From assembly GCA_963811365.1 (NCBI GenBank), contig CAWEQW010000003.1, positions 155,428 through 219,427 on the forward strand: a stretch of 64,000 nt of DNA, written 5' to 3'. The stretch's first letter is position 1, and each line of letters begins with the position of its first letter. Made by a program: the position numbers and the translations under genes. Positions 10,937 through 19,009 of this stretch are shown in pieces. Below the pieces are notes generated by a model. That model saw nothing but the letters and a program-made list of their open reading frames with translations. It was not told the origin of the DNA and ran no database searches. Source of the DNA: CAWEQW01 sp963811365. GTDB taxonomy: Bacteria > Actinomycetota > Actinomycetes > Propionibacteriales > Nocardioidaceae.

Positions 10937-12052
10937 ATGAAGGTCGGCGTTCCGAAGGAAGTCAAGAACCACGAGTACCGGGTGGCGATCACGCCGGTGG
11001 GCGTCCACGAGCTCACCCAGCACGGTCACCAGGTGTACGTCGAGACGGGTGCCGGAGCCGGCTCGCTGATCCCCGACGACGAGTACGTCGCGGCCGGCGC
11101 GACGATGCTCGGCACCGCCGACGACGTGTGGGACATCGCGGAGACGGTGCTCAAGGTCAAGGAGCCCGTCGCGGAGGAGTACCACCGCATGCGCGACGGT
11201 CAGACCCTGTTCACCTACCTGCACCTCGCCGCGGACAAGCGGCTCACCGAGGAGCTGGTCGCGCGCCGGGTGACCGGCATCGCCTACGAGACCGTGCAGC
11301 TGCCGTCCGGAACGCTGCCGCTGCTCTACCCGATGTCCGAGGTGGCCGGCTGCCTTGCCCCGCAGGTCGGCGCGCACGCGCTGATGAGGGCCCAGGGCGG
11401 TCGCGGCGTGCTGCTCGGCGGTGTCGGCGGGGTGGCCAACGCCAAGGTCGTCGTGATCGGTGCGGGCGTGGCCGGTCAGAACGCGGCCAACATCGCGCTC
11501 GGCATGGGCGCCGACGTGACGCTGCTCGACACCGACCTCGACAAGCTGCGGATGTCGTTCTGGCGCTACAGCAACCGCGTGCACGGCCTGGCCTCGTCGA
11601 AGCTCGCCATCCGGCAGCAGGTGATGCAGGCCGACCTGGTGATCGGCGCGGTGCTGATCCCGGGAGCGAAGGCGCCCAAGCTGGTCAGCAACGATCTCGT
11701 CGCGCAGATGAAGCCGGGCTCGGTGCTGGTAGACATCGCGGTGGACCAGGGCGGCTGCTTCGAGGACACCCGTCCCACCACGCACGCGAACCCGACGTTC
11801 ATGGTCCACGAGTCGGTGTTCTACTGCGTCGCGAACATGCCCGGCGCGGTGCCGAACACCTCCACCTACGCGCTGACGAACGCCACGCTGCCCTACGTCG
11901 TGGCGCTCGCCGACAAGGGCTGGAAGCAGGCGCTGCGCGACGACCGCTCGCTGGCGCTCGGCCTGAACACCTACGGCGGGGAGCTCACCTACGCACCGGT
12001 GGCCGAGGCCCACGGGCTGACCAGCGCGACCCTCGACGGGGTGCTCGCCTGA
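10937..12052 (+). CDS. ald: Alanine dehydrogenase
   Basis: NAD-dependent interconversion of L-alanine with pyruvate and ammonia. The ATG at 10937 is chosen because it gives exactly 371 aa, the standard length, and has GAGAGGAA at 10919-10926. Active-site residues fall at the canonical numbers: Arg15, Lys75, His96 and Asp270. The NAD-binding Rossmann motif is GAGVAG. The gene sits between the Nudix hydrolase and xerD, an insertion relative to the mycobacterial order. An upstream in-frame ATG (10904) would add 11 residues with no homology. Confidence 0.96.
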   Translation: MKVGVPKEVKNHEYRVAITPVGVHELTQHGHQVYVETGAGAGSLIPDDEYVAAGATMLGTADDVWDIAETVLKVKEPVAEEYHRMRDGQTLFTYLHLAADKRLTEELVARRVTGIAYETVQLPSGTLPLLYPMSEVAGCLAPQVGAHALMRAQGGRGVLLGGVGGVANAKVVVIGAGVAGQNAANIALGMGADVTLLDTDLDKLRMSFWRYSNRVHGLASSKLAIRQQVMQADLVIGAVLIPGAKAPKLVSNDLVAQMKPGSVLVDIAVDQGGCFEDTRPTTHANPTFMVHESVFYCVANMPGAVPNTSTYALTNATLPYVVALADKGWKQALRDDRSLALGLNTYGGELTYAPVAEAHGLTSATLDGVLA

Positions 12053-12993
12053 GCGGCCCCACGCCGCTGCAGCGCGAGGTCCGGGGCTACCTCGACCATC
12101 TCGTGGTCGAGCGCGGTCTCGCGGCCAACACGCTGACGTCGTACCGCCGCGACCTGCGGCGCTACGTCGGCTTCCTGGCGGGCCGCGACGTCCACGACGT
12201 CGCGGTCGTGCGGGAGGAGGACGTCACCGCGTTCCTGATGGCGCTGCGGGAGGGCGACGCCGAGCACCCGCCGCTCGGTGCCGGCTCGGCGGCGCGGACG
12301 GTGGTGGCCGTGCGCGGCTTCCACCGGTTCGCCGTGCGCGAGGGGCTGGCAGCCTCCGACCCGTCATCGGCGGTCCGCCCGCCGGCTCCCGCCAAGCGGC
12401 TGCCCAAGGCGCTGCCGCTCGCGGACGTCGAGCGGATCCTGGACGCCGCGGGGGCACCCGGCACGACGCTGGCACTGCGGGACCGGGCGCTGCTCGAGGT
12501 GCTCTACGGCACCGGGGCCCGGATCTCCGAGGCGGTCGGCCTCGACGTCGACGACCTCGACCTGGTCTCCACCCCCGAGCAGGGCACCGTGCGACTGAGC
12601 GGCAAGGGCGGCAAGCAGCGGGTAGTCCCGGTCGGCTCCTACGCCCGTGCGGCCGTGGAGGCCTACCTGGTGCGCGGCCGGCCGGAGCTGGCGTCCACCG
12701 GGCCCGGGGTCGCGGCGCTGTTCCTCAACGCCCGCGGCGGCCGGCTGTCCCGGCAGAGCGCCTGGACGGTGCTGGTGCGCGCCGCCGAGCGGGCCGGGGT
12801 CACCGCGGAGGTCTCGCCGCACACGCTCCGGCACTCGTTCGCCACCCACCTGCTCGACGGCGGCGCCGACGTGCGCGTCGTCCAGGAGCTGCTCGGGCAC
12901 GCCTCGGTGACCACCACGCAGGTCTACACCCTGGTCACCGTGGACAGCCTCCGCGAGGTCTACGCCACCGCGCACCCGCGGGCCCTGGAGTGA
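12049..12993 (+). CDS. xerD: Tyrosine recombinase XerD
   Basis: Site-specific recombinase that with XerC resolves chromosome dimers at dif. 314 aa from the proposed start. The SAM-like N-terminal domain (GYLDHLVVERGLAANTLTSY) precedes the catalytic domain with Arg158 (GARISE), His258-x-x-Arg261 (HTLRH), His284 (LLGHAS) and Tyr293 (QVYTLV), all intact. The start is awkward: full-length homology needs the CTG at 12049, which overlaps the ald stop, whereas the first conventional start (GTG 12103) would remove most of the first helix. Translational coupling to ald is likely. Its context is core, so it is not the integrase of the downstream island. Confidence 0.92.
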   Translation: MSGPTPLQREVRGYLDHLVVERGLAANTLTSYRRDLRRYVGFLAGRDVHDVAVVREEDVTAFLMALREGDAEHPPLGAGSAARTVVAVRGFHRFAVREGLAASDPSSAVRPPAPAKRLPKALPLADVERILDAAGAPGTTLALRDRALLEVLYGTGARISEAVGLDVDDLDLVSTPEQGTVRLSGKGGKQRVVPVGSYARAAVEAYLVRGRPELASTGPGVAALFLNARGGRLSRQSAWTVLVRAAERAGVTAEVSPHTLRHSFATHLLDGGADVRVVQELLGHASVTTTQVYTLVTVDSLREVYATAHPRALE

Positions 12994-13169
12994 GCCGAGT
13001 TGTCCACAACGCGGCCCGTCCTGTGTACGGCGCGCCTGCGCGGTGCGCACCGTGTCCCCGGATTTACTGGTTCCGTACGGACCGCATAGAGTCGCCGCGT
13101 TGTGCGCGACGGACCGAGACGTCGAGAGTCGACCCGCGCGCAGCACGGCCCTGAGGAGAGGCAAGCAGC

Positions 13170-14171
13170 GTGAACGACCACGGACCGGCCTCGTACGGCA
13201 CGAGTGCTCCTGAGATCCCGCCGCTCGTCGACCGCTCGCTCCTCGAGTCGGAGCAGGTCAGCGAGCCGATCCCGTTCCGGCAGCCGGCTGCCGCCGCGGA
13301 GCCGATGGTGGCCGAGGAGCCGGCCGAGCCCGTGCTCGGGCCGACCGGGCGCCCGATGCCCCGGCTGCCGGAGCCGCGACCGGTGACCACCCACGGCAAC
13401 GCGCGCGTGATCTCGATGTGCAACCAGAAGGGTGGCGTCGGCAAGACCACGACGACGATCAACCTCGGGGCTGCGCTCGCGGAGCACGGCCGCAAGGTGC
13501 TGTTGGTGGACTTCGACCCGCAGGGCTCGCTGTCGGTGGGCCTGGGGCTGAACCCGCACGACATGGAGCTGTCGATCTACAACCTGCTCATGCAGCGCGA
13601 CGTGACGCTCGACGAGGTCATCGTGCCGACCAACGTGCCGGGCATGGACCTGCTGCCGTCGAACATCGACCTGTCGGCCGCGGAGGTCCAGCTCGTCCAC
13701 GAGGTGGCCCGGGAGCAGAGCCTTCAGCGGTTGCTGGCGCCGGCCGTCGCCGACTACGACGTGATCCTCATCGACTGCCAGCCGTCGCTGGGCCTGCTCA
13801 CCGTCAACGCGCTGACCGCCTCCGACGGCGTGATCGTGCCGCTGGAGTGCGAGTACTTCGCGCTGCGCGGAGTGGCGCTGCTGAAGACCACGATCGACAA
13901 GGTCACCGAGCGGCTCAACCCCAAGCTCACCATCGACGGGGTGCTCGGCACCATGTACGACAGCCGCACCCTGCACGGCCGCGAGGTCATGGAGCGGCTC
14001 GTACAGGCCTGGGGCGACACCGTGTTCCACACCGTGATCCGGCGGACCGTGAAGTTCTCCGACTCCACCGTGGCGGGCGAGCCGATCACGGTGTACGCCG
14101 GCGCGTCGGCGGGCGCGGAGGCCTACCGGCAGCTCGCCAAGGAGGTGGTCGTCCGGTGTCTCGACGGGTGA
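13170..14171 (+). CDS. parA: ParA/Soj-family chromosome-partitioning ATPase
   Basis: 333 aa. A proline- and glutamate-rich tail of about 75 residues precedes the ParA domain, which begins ARVISMCNQKGGVGKTTTT with the deviant Walker A (KGGVGKT). VLLVDFDPQGS is the next conserved strand, and DYDVILIDCQPSLG supplies Walker B. It is the Rv1708-type orphan ParA located next to scpA-scpB rather than next to parB at the origin. A good ribosome site (GAGGAGAGG, 13153-13161) supports the GTG start. Its 3' end overlaps the next gene by 16 nt. A role in segregation together with the SMC-ScpAB complex is inferred from position. Confidence 0.9.
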   Translation: MNDHGPASYGTSAPEIPPLVDRSLLESEQVSEPIPFRQPAAAAEPMVAEEPAEPVLGPTGRPMPRLPEPRPVTTHGNARVISMCNQKGGVGKTTTTINLGAALAEHGRKVLLVDFDPQGSLSVGLGLNPHDMELSIYNLLMQRDVTLDEVIVPTNVPGMDLLPSNIDLSAAEVQLVHEVAREQSLQRLLAPAVADYDVILIDCQPSLGLLTVNALTASDGVIVPLECEYFALRGVALLKTTIDKVTERLNPKLTIDGVLGTMYDSRTLHGREVMERLVQAWGDTVFHTVIRRTVKFSDSTVAGEPITVYAGASAGAEAYRQLAKEVVVRCLDG

Positions 14172-14485
14172 GCCTGCCGGCCGCCGACGACCTGTTCCGT
14201 CCCACAGCCCAGCCGGACGCCCCTGAGCAGCCCTCGGGAGAGTCGGCCGACCAGCCCGCCGAGCGGACGTCCAGCGGGCGCGTGCGGCACGACGAGAAGA
14301 TGACCGTCTACGTGACCGCAGACGAGCTTCTCGACCTCGAGCACGCCCGGCTGATGCTGCGCCGCGACCACGGGGTCAGCGTGGACCGCGGCCGGCTGGT
14401 CCGCGAGGCGGTCGCGATCGTGCTGGCCGACCTCGCCGAGCGCGGCGACGCGAGCGTGCTCGCCCAGCGGCTGTCCCAGGGATGA
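14156..14485 (+). CDS. Small ribbon-helix-helix-like protein between parA and scpA
   Basis: 109 aa, no named family recognised. Residues 1-46 are low-complexity and probably disordered. Residues 48-92 read as a short beta strand (KMTVYV) followed by two helices (ELLDLEHARLMLRR and RGRLVREAVAIVLADL), the pattern of a ribbon-helix-helix DNA-binding fold. The GTG start lies inside the end of parA, and the stop overlaps the scpA ATG, so production is coupled to both. It may be the DNA-binding partner of this orphan ParA, as small RHH proteins are for some plasmid ParAs; this is inference. Confidence 0.75.
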   Translation: MSRRVSLPAADDLFRPTAQPDAPEQPSGESADQPAERTSSGRVRHDEKMTVYVTADELLDLEHARLMLRRDHGVSVDRGRLVREAVAIVLADLAERGDASVLAQRLSQG

Positions 14486-15387
14486 CGGTGACCGAGGTCC
14501 CCGCGGCCCTCCACGACGCATCCGACCCAGGCACCGCCGCGGCCGGCTTCTCGCTGCGGCTGGACAACTTCGAGGGGCCCTTCGACCTCCTGCTCAGCCT
14601 GATCGCCAAGCACAAGCTGGACATCACCGAGGTCGCCTTGTCGAAGGTGACCGACGAGTTCATCGCGCACCTCAAGGCGCTCGGCCCGCAGTGGGACCTC
14701 GAGCAGACCTCGTCGTTCCTGCTGGTCGCCGCGACCCTGCTCGACCTCAAGGCGGCGCGGCTGCTGCCCCAGGGCGACGTCGAGGACGAGGACGACCTCG
14801 CCCTGCTGGAGGCGCGGGACCTGCTCTTCGCGCGGTTGCTGCAGTACCGCGCGTTCAAGCAGGTGGCGGCGGTCTTCGAGCAGCGGATGGCCGGCGAGGC
14901 GATGCGGCACCCGCGCGCGGTCGGCCTGGACGAGCGCTTCGCGACCCTGCTCCCCGAGGTGCTGATCGGACTCGGGCTCGAGGAGCTCGCGACGCTGGCG
15001 GCGAGGGCGATGCAGCCGAGGCCGGTGCTCGAGCTGTCGCTGGCGCACATCCACGCCCCGACGGTCAGCGTCAAGGAGCAGGCCACTGTCGTGGTGGACC
15101 GGCTGCGACGGCAGGGCACGATGACCTTCCGAGCGCTCGCGGGAGACTCGCCGGACACCCTGACCACCGTCGCCCGGTTCCTCGCGCTGCTCGAGCTGTT
15201 CCGCGAGGGCGCGGTCTCCTTCGACCAGATGACCCCGCTGGGCGAGCTCACCGTCCGGTGGACCGGCGCGGAGGACGGCGAGGTGGAGATCACCGACGAG
15301 TTCGACGGCTCGCCCGACGAGGGCCGGGACGTCGGCCGGGGGGAGAGCGACGGCGTCGCCCCGCGCGCCGAGGAGGAGGACACGTGA
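14482..15387 (+). CDS. scpA: Segregation and condensation protein A (kleisin)
   Basis: 301 aa kleisin subunit that bridges SMC heads. The N-terminal signature FSLRLDNFEGPFDLLLSLI, binding the SMC neck, and the following HKLDITEVALSKVTDEFI are classic. The middle DLEQTSSFLLVAATLLDLKA and the C-terminal winged helix complete the family. The C-terminal 40 residues are acidic. The ATG overlaps the preceding stop, and the gene's stop overlaps the scpB GTG. Confidence 0.95.
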   Translation: MTVTEVPAALHDASDPGTAAAGFSLRLDNFEGPFDLLLSLIAKHKLDITEVALSKVTDEFIAHLKALGPQWDLEQTSSFLLVAATLLDLKAARLLPQGDVEDEDDLALLEARDLLFARLLQYRAFKQVAAVFEQRMAGEAMRHPRAVGLDERFATLLPEVLIGLGLEELATLAARAMQPRPVLELSLAHIHAPTVSVKEQATVVVDRLRRQGTMTFRALAGDSPDTLTTVARFLALLELFREGAVSFDQMTPLGELTVRWTGAEDGEVEITDEFDGSPDEGRDVGRGESDGVAPRAEEEDT

Positions 15388-16004
15388 GCGACGACGAGCT
15401 GCCCGCCCGGGAGCAGGACCCGGAGGCCCTGGAGGTCCCCGTGGCCGCGCTCCGCCCTGCGCTGGAGGCCGTGCTGATGGTCGCCGACCAGCCGCTCGAC
15501 CACGTCACGCTGGCGACTGCGGTGGGCTACCCGGCCGGGGAGGTGGTGGCCGCCCTCGAGCAGCTGTCCGCGGAGTACGCCGAGCAGGGCCGCGGCTTCG
15601 ACCTGCGCAACGTCGCGGGCGGATGGCGGTTCTACACCCGCGAGGAGTACGCCGCGGTCGTGGAGCGCTTCGTCCTCGACGGACAGCAGGCCCGGCTGAC
15701 CCAGGCCGCCCTCGAGACGCTCGCGGTGGTGGCCTACAAGCAGCCGGTCAGCCGGGCCCGAGTCTCGGCGATCCGCGGCGTGAACGTCGACGGCGTGATG
15801 CGCACCCTGGTCACCCGAGGCCTCGTCGAGGAGGCCGGCCACGACAGGGAGACCACGGCGACCCTCTACCGCACCACGTCGTACTTCCTGGAGCGCATCG
15901 GCGTCACCTCGCTCGACGACCTCCCGGAGATCGCGCCGTTCCTGCCTGCCATGGAGGATGTCGACGACGCCGGCGAGCAGCCCGCCGCCCCCGCCTCTGC
16001 ATGA
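15384..16004 (+). CDS. scpB: Segregation and condensation protein B
   Basis: 206 aa partner of ScpA, made of two winged-helix domains. LRPALEAVLMVADQPL opens the first domain and LTQAALETLAVVAYKQPVSR the second, followed by the family's GVNVDGVMRTL motif. The GTG start has a strong ribosome site (AGGAGGAGGA, 15371-15380) and overlaps the scpA stop; the stop overlaps the rluB ATG. Confidence 0.95.
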   Translation: MSDDELPAREQDPEALEVPVAALRPALEAVLMVADQPLDHVTLATAVGYPAGEVVAALEQLSAEYAEQGRGFDLRNVAGGWRFYTREEYAAVVERFVLDGQQARLTQAALETLAVVAYKQPVSRARVSAIRGVNVDGVMRTLVTRGLVEEAGHDRETTATLYRTTSYFLERIGVTSLDDLPEIAPFLPAMEDVDDAGEQPAAPASA

Positions 16005-16747
16005 GCGGCTCCGACACCGATGACGGGCTGGTCCGGCTGCAGAAGCTGCTGGCCCGGTCCGGCGTGGCCAGCCGCCGCCGCTGCGAGGAGCTGATGCTCG
16101 CCGGCTCGGTGGAGGTCGACGGGGAGGTGGTGACCCGGCTCGGCACCAAGGTCGACCCGCGCACGGCGGTCATCCGCGTGGACGGGCAGCGGCTGCCTCC
16201 GCTGAGCGCCCACGTGTACCTGGTGCTCAACAAGCCTCGGGGGGTCGTGTCGACGATGTCGGACCCGCAGGGCCGTCGTACGCTCGCCGACCTGGTCGCG
16301 GACCGTCCGGAGCGGCTGTTCCACGTCGGGCGGCTCGACACCGACACCGACGGGCTGATCCTGCTGACCAACGACGGCGACTTCGCGCAGCGCGTCGCGC
16401 ACCCGTCGTACGAGCTGGACAAGACCTACGTCGCGGAGGTCGAGGGCGTGGCCACGAAGGCGGTGGCGCGCCGCGTGCTGGACGGGGTGACGCTCGACGA
16501 CGGGCCGGTGGCCGTGAGCGCGTTCCGGGTGGTCTCGACGTCCGCGGAGCGCTCGATCGTCGAGCTGCGGATCCACGAGGGCCGCAACCGGATCGTCCGG
16601 CGGCTGCTCGACGCGGTCGGCCACCCGGTGCGGCGGCTCACCCGGACGGCGATCGGCCCGGTGCTGGTGCGCGGTCTGAGGCCGGGCGCCGTACGCGAGC
16701 TGACCCGCGACGAGCTCGGCACCCTGCTCGACGCCGCCCGCCTCTGA
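16001..16747 (+). CDS. rluB: 23S rRNA pseudouridine synthase, RluB/RsuA family
   Basis: 248 aa. An N-terminal S4 RNA-binding domain (LQKLLARSGVASRRRCEELM) is followed by the pseudouridine-synthase domain with catalytic Asp113 in GRLDTDTDGLILLTNDG. The family normally isomerises a uridine in helix 89-93 region of 23S rRNA. Coupled to scpB by a TGA/ATG overlap, as in the mycobacterial scpA-scpB-rluB order. The exact target base cannot be read from sequence. Confidence 0.93.
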   Translation: MSGSDTDDGLVRLQKLLARSGVASRRRCEELMLAGSVEVDGEVVTRLGTKVDPRTAVIRVDGQRLPPLSAHVYLVLNKPRGVVSTMSDPQGRRTLADLVADRPERLFHVGRLDTDTDGLILLTNDGDFAQRVAHPSYELDKTYVAEVEGVATKAVARRVLDGVTLDDGPVAVSAFRVVSTSAERSIVELRIHEGRNRIVRRLLDAVGHPVRRLTRTAIGPVLVRGLRPGAVRELTRDELGTLLDAARL

Positions 16748-16824
16748 GACCCCTCCCCGTTCGTCCGCGGTCCAGCCGGTGAACCGCGCGGGGACATCGC
16801 AGACGAATCGCTAGGGTTGGCCGG

Positions 16825-17211
16825 GTGGCGGTGCGAGCAGTGCGAGGAGCGACCCAGCTCGAGGAGGACGTTCGCGAGCACATGCTCGAACGGGTGGCCG
16901 AGATGGTCACCGACGTGATGAAGGCCAACGACCTGGTCGTCGACGACTTCATCAGCGTGGTGTTCACCGCCACCTCCGACCTGGTCTCGGAGTTCCCGGC
17001 GTACGCCGCCCGACGGCTCGGCTTCGGCGAGGTGCCGCTGCTGTGCGCGAGGGAGCTCGAGATCGAGGGCTCGATGCCACGGGTGGTGCGGATGCTCGCG
17101 CACGTCGAGTCCGAGCTCCCCCGGGCCGACATCACGCACGTCTACCTGCACGGCGCGGCCGGTCTGCGCCGCGACCTGACCCGGGTCCGCGAGGTCCCCG
17201 ATGAGGCCTGA
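16825..17211 (+). CDS. aroH: Chorismate mutase, monofunctional AroH type
   Basis: 128 aa, the normal size of the trimeric AroH fold. It rearranges chorismate to prephenate for tyrosine and phenylalanine synthesis. The start VRAVRGATQ carries the substrate-binding Arg7; Glu79 and Arg89 occupy the other active-site positions (RELEIEG and RVVRML). The gene overlaps tyrA by 11 nt, pairing two consecutive steps of tyrosine synthesis. Confidence 0.93.
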   Translation: MAVRAVRGATQLEEDVREHMLERVAEMVTDVMKANDLVVDDFISVVFTATSDLVSEFPAYAARRLGFGEVPLLCARELEIEGSMPRVVRMLAHVESELPRADITHVYLHGAAGLRRDLTRVREVPDEA

Positions 17212-18271
17212 GGGTCCGGTCCTGGTCGTCGGCGCGGGGCTGCTGGGTACGTCGATCGGGCTGGCGCTGCGCCGCGCGGAGGTGGACGTCGCGATGCGCG
17301 ACGTCAGCGCGGAGAACCTGCGCATCGCCACCGGGCTCGGCGCGGCGAACGTCACCGAGGAGCCCGGCCCCGGCCCTCGCCTGGTGGTGGTCGCCGTGCC
17401 GCCGGACCACCTCGCCGCCGAGATCGCGCGGGCGCTGCAGGACACCGACGCGGTGGTCACCGACGTGGGCAGCGTGAAGGCGGCGCCGCTGCGCGAGGTC
17501 AGGTCTCTGGCCCCCCACGAGGCGCTGCCCCGCTACGTCGGCAGCCATCCGATGGCCGGCAGCGAGCGGTCGGGACCGTTCGCGGCCAGCGCCGCGCTGT
17601 TCGACGGTCGTCCCTGGGCCGTCACGCCGCACGCCGCGAGCGACCCGCGCGCGGTCGCCGCGGTCACCGCCCTGGCGGCCACCTGCGGGGCGACGCCGCT
17701 CACCTTCGACCCCGACGAGCACGACGCGGCGGTGGCCCGCACCTCGCACCTGCCGCACCTCGTCGCCGCGCTCGTCGCCGGCCGGCTCGCCGAGGCACCG
17801 CCCGACCACCTCGCGCTCTCCGGCCAGGGGGTGCGCGACGTGACCCGGATCGCCGCGGGGGACCCGGGGCTGTGGCTGCAGATCATCGCCGCCAACACCG
17901 CGGCGCTCAGCGTCCTGCTCCGCGAGGTCCGCGGCGACGTCGACCGGCTGCTGAGCGCGCTCGACGACGGGCGGCGCGAGGCGGTGGGGGCGCTGCTCGA
18001 CCGCGGTGTCGCCGGTACCGCGGCGATCCCCGGCAAGCACGGCGGCCCGTCCCGACCCGAGACCGCGCTGTTCGTCGCGGTGCCGGACCATCCCGGTGAG
18101 CTGGCCCGGCTGCTTGCGGACGCGGGGGAGATCGGCGTCAACATCGAGGACCTGCGCATCGACCACGACCCGGGCCGCCCCGTCGGTCTGGTCGAGCTGA
18201 CAGTGGCCGCCGACCGGGTCGAGCACCTGCTGTCCTCGCTCGAGGACCGGGGTTGGACGACCCACCGGTAG
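17201..18271 (+). CDS. tyrA: Prephenate dehydrogenase with C-terminal ACT domain
   Basis: 356 aa. The Rossmann motif GAGLLGTSIGLALRR lies at residues 9-23; the catalytic region contains GSHPMAGSERSG and the histidine-rich DEHDAAVARTSHLPH. Residues from about 288 form an ACT domain (ALFVAVPDHPGELARLLADA), which suggests feedback regulation, probably by tyrosine. It makes 4-hydroxyphenylpyruvate from prephenate supplied by the overlapping aroH. Confidence 0.93.
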   Translation: MRPEGPVLVVGAGLLGTSIGLALRRAEVDVAMRDVSAENLRIATGLGAANVTEEPGPGPRLVVVAVPPDHLAAEIARALQDTDAVVTDVGSVKAAPLREVRSLAPHEALPRYVGSHPMAGSERSGPFAASAALFDGRPWAVTPHAASDPRAVAAVTALAATCGATPLTFDPDEHDAAVARTSHLPHLVAALVAGRLAEAPPDHLALSGQGVRDVTRIAAGDPGLWLQIIAANTAALSVLLREVRGDVDRLLSALDDGRREAVGALLDRGVAGTAAIPGKHGGPSRPETALFVAVPDHPGELARLLADAGEIGVNIEDLRIDHDPGRPVGLVELTVAADRVEHLLSSLEDRGWTTHR

Positions 18272-18328
18272 GCTTCGCCCGTCAGCCCTTCCGGCAGCCC
18301 AGCCACCCGAGCAGCAAGGACCGCATCT

Positions 18329-19009
18329 GTGAGCGCGAACGTCGTCGTGGCGATGGACGGACCCTCCGGGTCCGGCAAGTCGAGCACCGCGCGGGGCGTC
18401 GCCACCCGGCTGGGGCTGCGCTACCTCGACACCGGCGCGATGTACCGAGCGATGACCGTGTGGATGCTCCGGCACGGCGTCGACGTGGACGACGCCGACG
18501 CGGTCGCGGCCATGGCCGACGCACCGCTGCTGGTCTCCGGCACCGACCCGCAGGCGGCGACGGTCACCGTCGACGGCGAGGACGTCGCCGCGGCGATCCG
18601 GACGCCCGAGGTGACCCTGGCGGTCAGCGCGGTCAGCGCCGTGCCCCGGATCCGCGAGCGGCTGCTGCGTGAGCAGCGCGACATCATCGGCGGCGGCGGC
18701 ATCGTGGTGGAGGGTCGCGACATCGGCACGGTCGTCGTACCCGACGCCCCGGTCAAGGTGTTCTTGACCGCGGACGTCGCGGCGCGTGCGGTCCGCCGGA
18801 CGGCGGAGCTCACCGGCGCCACGGTCGCCGACACCCACCGGGACCTCGCCCGGCGCGACGAGGCCGACTCGGGGCGGGCGGTCTCGCCGTTGCAGATGGC
18901 CGCCGACGCCCACCACATCGACACCACGGCCTTCACGCTCGAGCAGGTCGTCGACCAGGTGGTCGCGCTCGTGCGGCAGGCGCAGGAGGACCAGGCAGAT
19001 GACGACTGA
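18329..19009 (+). CDS. cmk: (d)CMP kinase
   Basis: 226 aa. P-loop GPSGSGKSSTARG near residue 11, the LGLRYLDTGAMYRA motif that binds the cytidine moiety, and the VEGRDIGTVV motif are all present. It phosphorylates CMP/dCMP to the diphosphate. GTG start at 18329; the 3' end overlaps der by 11 nt, the standard cmk-der arrangement. Confidence 0.95.
   Translation: MSANVVVAMDGPSGSGKSSTARGVATRLGLRYLDTGAMYRAMTVWMLRHGVDVDDADAVAAMADAPLLVSGTDPQAATVTVDGEDVAAAIRTPEVTLAVSAVSAVPRIRERLLREQRDIIGGGGIVVEGRDIGTVVVPDAPVKVFLTADVAARAVRRTAELTGATVADTHRDLARRDEADSGRAVSPLQMAADAHHIDTTAFTLEQVVDQVVALVRQAQEDQADDD

Noticed and set aside
12049..12993. XerD as the integrase of the tRNA-Pro island
   Set aside because: It lies 10 kb outside the att repeats in the conserved core block and matches XerD closely, so it is the chromosomal dimer-resolution enzyme.
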